DNA of 64,000 nt from Pandoraea faecigallinarum (lineage in GTDB: Bacteria; Pseudomonadota; Gammaproteobacteria; Burkholderiales; Burkholderiaceae). This document shows, piece by piece, positions 58,578-64,000 of the stretch (its first letter is position 1; every line of letters begins with the position of its first letter). The position numbers and the translations under genes were made by a program. Location of the stretch: the NCBI RefSeq assembly GCF_001029105.3, contig NZ_CP011807.3, positions 4,588,001 to 4,652,000 on the forward strand. Reading direction: 5' to 3'. The notes beneath the pieces were generated by a model. It saw only the letters and a list, made by a program, of their open reading frames with translations, ran no database searches and was not told the origin of the DNA.

Positions 58578-58626
58578 GAGAGGGCGGCTTCTTGTTCTCG
58601 GGAAGGGGCAGGCGGCGGCCGGAAGA

Positions 58627-59391
58627 TTACTTGAGCGTGGCCAGGGCCTTTTCCAGCTCTTCGGCAGGCACCGCGCCCGGCAGACGGCGACCGTCGGACA
58701 GAACGATGGTCGGCGTGCCCGTGATGTTGAGCTGATGGCCCAGCGCGAAGTTGTCCTTGACCGGTTTGTCGTCGCACGAGGCGGCCGGCGTCGGCGGGGT
58801 CTTCTCGCCGATCATCCAGTCGTGCCAGACCTTGAGCCGGTCCGGCGCACACCAGATCGCCTTCGACTTGGCGTCCGAATCCGGGCCGAGCACCGGATAG
58901 AGGAAGGTATAGACGGTAACGTTGTCGATCTTCGAGGACTTCAGCGTCGCTTCGAAGCGCTTGCAGTACGGGCAGTTCGGATCCGAGAAGACGGCGATCT
59001 TGCGGCTGCCGTTACCCTTCACGTACTTGAACGACCGGTCGAGCGGCAGCTTGGCGAAGTCGATTCTGTTCAGTTCGGATTGGCGCGCTTCGGTCAGGTT
59101 CCGGCGCGTTTTCGTGTCGATCAGATTGCCGCCGAGAATCACGTATTGCGCCTTCTCGTCGGCATACATGATCTCGCCACCGACGGACACTTCGAAGAGG
59201 CCCGGAATCGGTGTGCGCGCGACCGACTTGACCGGGGCGTCATCGCCGAGCTTCGTCTGCACGGCGGACTTCACGCGATCGAGCGTTGCGTCGGACTTGT
59301 TCTGCGCGACGGCGGACGCCGTGAAGGTCGCGGCGCAAACGGCGGCGAGTGCAAATCCAGCGAACGCCGCGGCGCGATAACGTTGCAACAT
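58627..59391 (-). CDS. dsbC: Thiol:disulfide isomerase DsbC
   Basis: 254 residues; start at 59391 with TGGAGA eight bases upstream. Signal peptide ends SAVAQNK. Dimerisation domain (VKSVARTPIPGLFEVSVGGEIMYADEKAQYVILGGNLID) and thioredoxin domain with FSDPNCPYCKRFEATL (Cys near 139 and 142), a second Cys pair (WCAPD and SCDD) and the cis-Pro loop ITGTPTIVLSDGRRLPG. It corrects disulfides in the periplasm and is kept reduced by DsbD. It sits between the FAD hydroxylase and M61 peptidase genes, separate from the dsbD operon at 40 kb. Confidence 0.95.
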   Translation of the reverse strand: MLQRYRAAAFAGFALAAVCAATFTASAVAQNKSDATLDRVKSAVQTKLGDDAPVKSVARTPIPGLFEVSVGGEIMYADEKAQYVILGGNLIDTKTRRNLTEARQSELNRIDFAKLPLDRSFKYVKGNGSRKIAVFSDPNCPYCKRFEATLKSSKIDNVTVYTFLYPVLGPDSDAKSKAIWCAPDRLKVWHDWMIGEKTPPTPAASCDDKPVKDNFALGHQLNITGTPTIVLSDGRRLPGAVPAEELEKALATLK

Positions 59392-59497
59392 CGAGTATCT
59401 CCAGAAGTGTGTCGATCGAGGGGCGCGGCCGGCACGGCCGGTCCTCACCGACGCTGCCGACGCCCGGAAGCGATCGGCGGGTCAACGATTCAGGGGG

Positions 59498-60685
59498 TCA
59501 GCCCAGGGCGCGGCCGATCAGGAATTTCTTGACGAAAGGCAGCATGTTCACGCTGTCGAGTCCCGCGTTGCGAACGAACTTCGCGAGCGGGCTGCTCGTC
59601 GAGAACAGCTTGTGCAAGCCGTCCGTCGTGAACGCCATGCTGCCGATATCTTCCTTGCGGGCGCGTTCGTAGCGACGCAGTACCGCGGCGTCGCCGCAAT
59701 CGCGGAACGATTCGCGTCCGGCAATAGCGTCGCCAAGCGCCGCCACATCCCGCAGACCGAGGTTCATACCCTGTCCGGCGAGCGGATGCACGACGTGCGC
59801 CGCGTCGCCGACGAGCGCCACGCGCTGCGCGATCAGCCGCCTGGCCTGCGCGAGAACGAGCGGGAAACCCTGAGCGCGCGCTGAGACCGGTGTGAGGCGT
59901 CCGAGTTCACCGTGGGCGAAGGTTTCGATGCGTTGCGCGAGTTCTTTGGGATCGATCGCGAGCAGATGCCGGGCGTGATCGTTGGCTGCGGACCAGACCA
60001 GCGAGACGTGCTGACCGGGCAGTGGCAGCAACGCAATGATTTCGCCGTCGTGAAACCACTGGAACGCAGTATCGCGGTGCGGGCGTTCCGCGCAGAAGTT
60101 GCACACGACGCCCAACTGCTCGTAGGGGCGCACCGAGCCGTCCAGCCCGGCGGTGCTGCGCACCCACGAGTGCGCGCCGTCTGCACCCACAACGAGCGCG
60201 GCACGCAGCGTCTTGCCGTCCGACAGACGCACCGACGCGGCGGCGGCATCGACTTCGAGCGCTTCGGCCCGGGCGTCGAGCCATTGGACTTGCGGGGAGA
60301 ATCGCAGCGCCGCATCGAGCGCACGCTCCAGATTCGACGACTCCGCGATCCAGGCGAGTTGCGGCACCGCCGCCTGATAAGCGGAGAAATGGAGGCTGCC
60401 GCGCTCGTCGCCGAACACTTCCATGTCGTAGACGGGATTGATGCGCGCCGGATCGACGGCCTGCCAGACCCGCATGCGTTCGAAAAGCACCTGAGAACTC
60501 GACGACAGTGAGTAGATGCGGGCGTCCCACGTGTCGCTCCCGACTGGGGCGGCGGCGGCTGGCTGAGCGAGCAGGGCAACGGACAGGCGAGCCTGTGACA
60601 GGAGCAGAGCGGCGGCCTTTCCGACCAGACCGCCACCGACGACGACGACATCGTGCGTTTGGCTGGAGGTTTGCGTTTGAGACAT
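59498..60685 (-). CDS. UbiH/UbiF/COQ6-family FAD-dependent hydroxylase
   Basis: 395 residues. FAD fold: dinucleotide motif DVVVVGGGLVGKAAALLLSQ, the second motif VVGADGAHSWVRSTAGL and the ribityl-binding VALVGDAAHVVHPLAGQGMNLGLRDVAAL, all diagnostic. These enzymes add hydroxyl groups to the ubiquinone ring; which position (C5, C6 or C1) cannot be decided here. First gene of a minus-strand run with dsbC and the M61 peptidase; a 106-base gap separates it from dsbC. Confidence 0.9.
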   Translation of the reverse strand: MSQTQTSSQTHDVVVVGGGLVGKAAALLLSQARLSVALLAQPAAAAPVGSDTWDARIYSLSSSSQVLFERMRVWQAVDPARINPVYDMEVFGDERGSLHFSAYQAAVPQLAWIAESSNLERALDAALRFSPQVQWLDARAEALEVDAAAASVRLSDGKTLRAALVVGADGAHSWVRSTAGLDGSVRPYEQLGVVCNFCAERPHRDTAFQWFHDGEIIALLPLPGQHVSLVWSAANDHARHLLAIDPKELAQRIETFAHGELGRLTPVSARAQGFPLVLAQARRLIAQRVALVGDAAHVVHPLAGQGMNLGLRDVAALGDAIAGRESFRDCGDAAVLRRYERARKEDIGSMAFTTDGLHKLFSTSSPLAKFVRNAGLDSVNMLPFVKKFLIGRALG

Positions 60686-60867
60686 GCGGCGAATGCAGCG
60701 CCTGCGCCTGAATCGCGCGAGCCGGCTGGTTCAGAGAAAACGAGATGGCGTATTGTCGCACGCCCGCCGGGCCAGCGACTCCCTGCCCCGGCGCGATGTC
60801 CGGGACGCAGCGTCGCAGTCCGTTCCCCGGCGCTATACTTCGGCGCATACAGACACGGAGTCCCCCT

Positions 60868-61737
60868 ATGCGCCTCGATAACGAATCCGAAAGCCAGAAC
60901 GTCGAAGACCGCCGGGGGGGCGGTTTCGGAGGGCGCACGACCATCGGCATCGGCACGATAGTCGTGGCGCTGGCTGCCTCCTACTTCTTCGGGATCGACC
61001 CGCGCGTCATCATTCAGGGCTCGCAGATGATCCAGGGGCAGACGCAGTCACAACCCCAGACCAACCCGAATGCCGCGCCCGCCAACGATCCCAAGTCGGT
61101 GTTCACCCGCAAGGTGCTCGGCAATATCGAGCGCACCTGGGCAACGGTGTTCCCGCAGCAACTCAATCGTCAGTACGTTCCGCCGAAGCTGGTGCTGTTC
61201 TCGGGCGCGACGCCGACCGCGTGCGGCACCGGACAAACCGCCATGGGGCCGTTCTACTGTCCGGGCGACAGCAAGGTCTACATCGACTTGCAGTTCTACG
61301 ACGAGTTGCGCCAACGCTTCGGCGCAGGCGGCGACTTCGCGCAGGCGTACGTCATCGCCCACGAAGTGGGCCATCACATCCAGAATCTGCTGGGCATTTC
61401 CGAGAAGTTCGACGAGACGCGACGTCGCGTGAGCGAGGCGCAGGCGAATGCGTTGTCTGTACGGCTGGAGTTGCAGGCGGATTGCTTCGCCGGTGTCTGG
61501 GCGAACAACGCGGCCAAGGCGAATCAGCAGTTGCTGGAGCCGGGCGACATCGAGCAGGGTCTGAAGACGGCGGCGGCCATTGGCGACGACCGTTTGCAGC
61601 AACAATCGCAGGGTCGCGTGGTGCCGGAGTCTTTCACTCACGGCACGAGCGCCCAGCGGGTGTATTGGTTGCGCCAGGGCCTGCAAACGGGCGACATGCG
61701 CAAGTGCGACACGTTCTCGGCAAAGCAGTTGAGCTGA
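60868..61737 (+). CDS. Neutral zinc metallopeptidase, YpfJ family
   Basis: 289 residues. ATG 60868 is preferred, giving MRLDNESESQNVEDRRGGGFGG, the usual family start; a longer frame upstream is not needed. One membrane helix (TTIGIGTIVVALAASYFFG), a Gln-rich linker, then the metallopeptidase domain with QAYVIAHEVGHHIQNLLG (HExxH) and SVRLELQADCFAGVWANNA. Cys residues in ACGTG and FYCPGD fit a disulfide outside the cytoplasm. Anchored periplasmic protease of unknown substrate. A TATACT box at 60834-60839 is probably its -10 element. Confidence 0.92.
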   Translation: MRLDNESESQNVEDRRGGGFGGRTTIGIGTIVVALAASYFFGIDPRVIIQGSQMIQGQTQSQPQTNPNAAPANDPKSVFTRKVLGNIERTWATVFPQQLNRQYVPPKLVLFSGATPTACGTGQTAMGPFYCPGDSKVYIDLQFYDELRQRFGAGGDFAQAYVIAHEVGHHIQNLLGISEKFDETRRRVSEAQANALSVRLELQADCFAGVWANNAAKANQQLLEPGDIEQGLKTAAAIGDDRLQQQSQGRVVPESFTHGTSAQRVYWLRQGLQTGDMRKCDTFSAKQLS

Positions 61738-61904
61738 TGCGCCCGGCCCGGGTCGCCCCGGCGGGCACCCGGCGACCGGTAAAGGTGCCGTTGAGGGCGG
61801 AACGGGTACAATAGCGGACTTTCCGCGACGCAATCCCGGGCCCGTTCCACGGTGTTCACCGGGCATTTGTCGGCGCGCACTTATCGGATCAGACAGGATT
61901 TAGC

Positions 61905-62999
61905 ATGAGCCTCAAATGCGGCATCGTCGGTTTGCCCAACGTCGGCAAGTCGACCCTTTTCAACGCGCTGACCAAAGCGGGCATCGCTGCCGAGAACTAC
62001 CCGTTCTGCACCATCGAGCCGAACGTCGGCGTGGTGGAAGTGCCGGACCCGCGTCTGAGCAAGCTCGCCGAGATCGTCAAGCCCGAGCGCATCATGCCGG
62101 CGACGGTCGAATTCGTGGACATCGCCGGTCTGGTGGCGGGTGCGTCGAAGGGCGAAGGTCTGGGTAACCAGTTTCTCGCCAACATCCGTGAAACGGACGC
62201 CATCACGCACGTCGTGCGTTGTTTCGAAGACGAGAACGTCATTCACGTTGCCGGCAAGGTGAACCCGATCTCGGACATCGAAGTCATCAACACCGAACTG
62301 GCGCTGGCCGACCTGGGCACGGTCGAGAAGGCGCTGCAACGCTACACGAAGGCCGCCAGGTCGGGCAACGACAAGGAAGCGGCCAAGCTGGTGGCCGTGC
62401 TGGAGAAGGTGGTGCCGGTGCTCAACGAAGCGCGTCCGGTGCGCTCGCTCAAGCTTTCGGAAGACGAACTGGCGCTCATCAAGCCGTTCTGTCTGATCAC
62501 GGCCAAGCCGACGATGTACGTCGCGAACGTGAAGGACGACGGTTTCGAGAACAACCCGCATCTGGACGCCGTGCGCAAGTACGCCGAAGCCGAGAACGCG
62601 CCGGTCGTGGCCGTGTGCGCGGCCATCGAGGCCGAGATTGCGGACATGGAAGACGCCGACAAGGCCGAATTCCTCGCCGACATGGGCATGGACGAGCCGG
62701 GTCTGGACCGCGTGATCCGTGCGGGCTTCAGGCTGCTGGGCTTGCAGACGTATTTCACCGCGGGCGTGAAGGAAGTGCGCGCATGGACGATCCACGTGGG
62801 CGACACCGCCCCGCAAGCGGCCGGCGTGATTCACACCGACTTCGAGCGCGGCTTCATCCGCGCCCAGACCATCGCGTTCGACGACTACATCCAGTACAAG
62901 GGCGAACAGGGCGCGAAAGAAGCCGGCAAGATGCGCGCAGAAGGTAAGGAGTACGTCGTGCAGGATGGCGACGTGATGAACTTCCTGTTCAACGTCTGA
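61905..62999 (+). CDS. ychF: Redox-regulated ATPase YchF (Obg-like)
   Basis: 364 residues. OBG-like P-loop protein: G1 [22 protein letters not shown]3 [21 protein letters not shown], coiled-coil insertion (about 130-200) and the C-terminal TGS domain with [38 protein letters not shown]. The G4 position lacks the NKxD specificity, as in other YchF proteins, which prefer ATP. It associates with ribosomes and acts in stress responses. It ends with a clear hairpin. Confidence 0.97.
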   Translation: MSLKCGIVGLPNVGKSTLFNALTKAGIAAENYPFCTIEPNVGVVEVPDPRLSKLAEIVKPERIMPATVEFVDIAGLVAGASKGEGLGNQFLANIRETDAITHVVRCFEDENVIHVAGKVNPISDIEVINTELALADLGTVEKALQRYTKAARSGNDKEAAKLVAVLEKVVPVLNEARPVRSLKLSEDELALIKPFCLITAKPTMYVANVKDDGFENNPHLDAVRKYAEAENAPVVAVCAAIEAEIADMEDADKAEFLADMGMDEPGLDRVIRAGFRLLGLQTYFTAGVKEVRAWTIHVGDTAPQAAGVIHTDFERGFIRAQTIAFDDYIQYKGEQGAKEAGKMRAEGKEYVVQDGDVMNFLFNV

Positions 63000-63019
63000 C
63001 GCGAGCCCGCGTTACGCCA

Positions 63020-63052
63020 CGAAACACCCCGGCCCTGTGCCGGGGTGTTTCG
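63020..63052 (+). terminator. ychF terminator
   Basis: Fourteen perfect base pairs (CGAAACACCCCGGC and its complement) with a five-base loop. The T-run is short (GTTTCGTT). It lies between convergent ychF and the GntR gene. Confidence 0.75.
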
Positions 63053-63152
63053 TTCTGGAGTACCGGTTTGTCGCGTCACGGGTGCAAAACGGACGGCGTA
63101 CCGGCCCCCGCCCGGCACCATGTCCCGGCGCCGCCCATGCGGTTAGACCCGA

Positions 63153-63809
63153 TCACGCCGCCCATTCCTCGCGAATGATCTTTGCGATCTGCTCGCCCGT
63201 TGCGCGATTGTGGGCCTGTACCAGCGCTACGGCGCCCGCGTCGTCTCCGGCTTCGCACAGACGCAGCAGTTCGCGGTGCTCCTCGTGCGAGCGCGTTGCA
63301 TTGCGCGGCTTTTGCCACGTCAGAAACAGATAGCGTCCGAGATTCAGCCGCGCCGTCGCAACCGCGCGCTGGAAGTACGGGCGCTCCGCCTTCGCGTACA
63401 GCATGCCGTGGAACGCCGCGTTGCGCGTCACGATGTCCGTAAGCTCGGTCGCCGCCTCCAACGCGTCCAGCACCGCCCGCGCGCGGGCCAGATCGGCGCG
63501 CGACAGGTTCGGCATCGCCAGCGCCATCAAACGGCCTTCCAGCAACGCACGGAAATCGGCCAGTTCCCGCGCATCGTCTTCGGTGAGCGATGTCACCACC
63601 GTGCTCCGATTCGTACGGCTCACGGCAAGCCCGTCCGACGCGAGCATCGTCAACGCCTCGCGCACCGGCACGTGACTCACACCCAGCGCCGCCGCCAGAT
63701 GGTCCTGGCGAAGCGGCTCGCCCGGCTTCAGCTCGCCGCGTCCGATCTGCTCGCGCAGCGCCTCGTACGCTCGCTCGACCGCAGTCCCCGCAATGGATTC
63801 GTCGCGCAT
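63153..63809 (-). CDS. GntR-family regulator, FadR/VanR (FCD) type
   Basis: 218 residues. N-terminal winged helix (AYEALREQIGRGELKPGEPLRQDHLAAALGVSHVPVREALTMLASDGLAVSRTNRSTVV pattern, 12-70) and C-terminal all-helical FCD effector domain (about 80-215) with the metal-site His and Asp residues (AAFHGMLYA, HEEHRELLRLC). FCD regulators usually respond to organic acids. The divergent gene starting at 63879 is its likely target, with an AT-rich palindrome in the 69-base gap between them. Confidence 0.92.
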   Translation of the reverse strand: MRDESIAGTAVERAYEALREQIGRGELKPGEPLRQDHLAAALGVSHVPVREALTMLASDGLAVSRTNRSTVVTSLTEDDARELADFRALLEGRLMALAMPNLSRADLARARAVLDALEAATELTDIVTRNAAFHGMLYAKAERPYFQRAVATARLNLGRYLFLTWQKPRNATRSHEEHRELLRLCEAGDDAGAVALVQAHNRATGEQIAKIIREEWAA

Positions 63810-63831
63810 TGTCAGCCCCTTCCGGTTAACT

Positions 63832-63856
63832 ATATATAATCACGTAAATTATATAT
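63832..63856. promoter_or_regulatory. GntR operator
   Basis: Perfect inverted repeat ATATATAAT (63832-63840), seven-base centre, ATTATATAT (63848-63856), in the divergent promoter region. It is strikingly AT-rich compared with its surroundings. Confidence 0.7.
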
Positions 63857-63878
63857 TATTTAGAGAACGGTGAATCCA

Positions 63879-64000
63879 ATGCCTATCGTCGGCCCTTCAG
63901 CACCTTCAGCACCGCCGGCCCCATCGCGGTCCACGCCTTCCATGTCTTCCGCCTCGGCCAGTTCATCCCCTGTTCCCACCGCATTTCCGCCTGAGGGTCT
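63879..64000 (+). CDS. Start of a divergent gene, 3' end outside the window
   Basis: Open frame from ATG 63879 to the end of the window (40 full codons): MPIVGPSAPSAPPAPSRS and further Ser/Pro/Ala-rich sequence. Too short and low in complexity to recognise a family. A weak ribosome site (AGAGAACGG) precedes it. Its position divergent from an FCD-type GntR gene suggests a transporter or catabolic enzyme for an organic acid; this is inference only. Confidence 0.5.
   Translation, partial: MPIVGPSAPSAPPAPSRSTPSMSSASASSSPVPTAFPPEG

Noticed and set aside
55980..58634. An 884-codon plus-strand frame across the LysR and M61 genes
   Set aside because: It covers parts of two unrelated real genes on both strands; no domains, Arg/His/Gln-rich, typical of high-GC shadow frames.

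Overview
The window is high-GC chromosomal DNA of a beta-proteobacterium, almost certainly a member of the Burkholderiaceae. Pandoraea is my best guess, but the sequence alone does not prove it. The evidence is the rRNA operon sequence (16S-Ile-Ala-23S-5S order, 16S anti-Shine-Dalgarno end), the OmpC-type porin ending in Phe, and gene neighbourhoods typical of the order (rpe-gph-trpE, trpGDC-CYTH-ung, a paa catabolic cluster, ubiH-like-dsbC-M61 peptidase).

Layout. 1-7.1 kb: end of a porin gene, an autoregulated-looking MarR regulator, a lipoprotein aminopeptidase, a molybdopterin oxidoreductase, an M20 amidohydrolase and a DUF3047 lipoprotein. 7.3-13.1 kb: a complete rRNA operon on the minus strand, with two tandem promoters, boxA-like antitermination sites in the leader and in the 16S-23S spacer, and a very strong terminator. 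13.1-21.3 kb: an amino-acid-binding lipoprotein and a phenylacetate catabolism cluster (enoyl-CoA hydratase on the minus strand; paaN, thiolase, paaG, paaI, paaK on the plus strand) around a TetR/PaaR-like operator. 21.3-22.9 kb: an intact IS1182-family element inserted in the terminator after paaK, apparently duplicating the whole hairpin. 22.9-28.5 kb: mltA, apaG, rpe, gph and trpE with its own Trp leader peptide. 28.6-44.0 kb: an RbbA-type ABC export operon with its own outer-membrane channel, a DUF3141 PhaC-like hydrolase, an OmpR/QseC-type two-component system, and a divergent dsbD-tlpA-dsbG redox operon. 44.1-48.8 kb: a second, different Trp leader peptide followed by trpG-trpD-trpC, then a CYTH phosphatase and ung. 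48.9-64 kb: a TonB siderophore receptor, an unrecognised lipoprotein overlapping a trypsin-like protease gene, azoR-pirin with a divergent LysR gene, ubiH-like-dsbC-M61 peptidase, a zinc metallopeptidase, ychF, a GntR regulator and the first codons of a divergent gene.

How genes work together. Phenylacetate is activated by PaaK; later steps are covered by PaaG, PaaN, the hydratase and the thiolase, with PaaI as a rescue thioesterase. The ring epoxidase paaABCDE and paaH are not in this window. The tryptophan genes are split: trpE and trpGDC lie about 16 kb apart, and each has a short upstream ORF rich in Trp codons, so attenuation has probably been kept or gained independently at both halves. 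The dsbD-tlpA-dsbG cluster with its two-component system looks like an envelope thiol-stress module of the Scs/Dsb kind.

The most interesting items are the two separate Trp attenuator-like leaders (one probably leaderless), the 16 kb block separating the trp halves, the terminator-targeting IS with an inward-facing terminator at each end, the uncharacterised lipoprotein-protease pair bounded by an 11-bp tandem array, and the PhaC-like DUF3141 protein behind an RbbA export operon.
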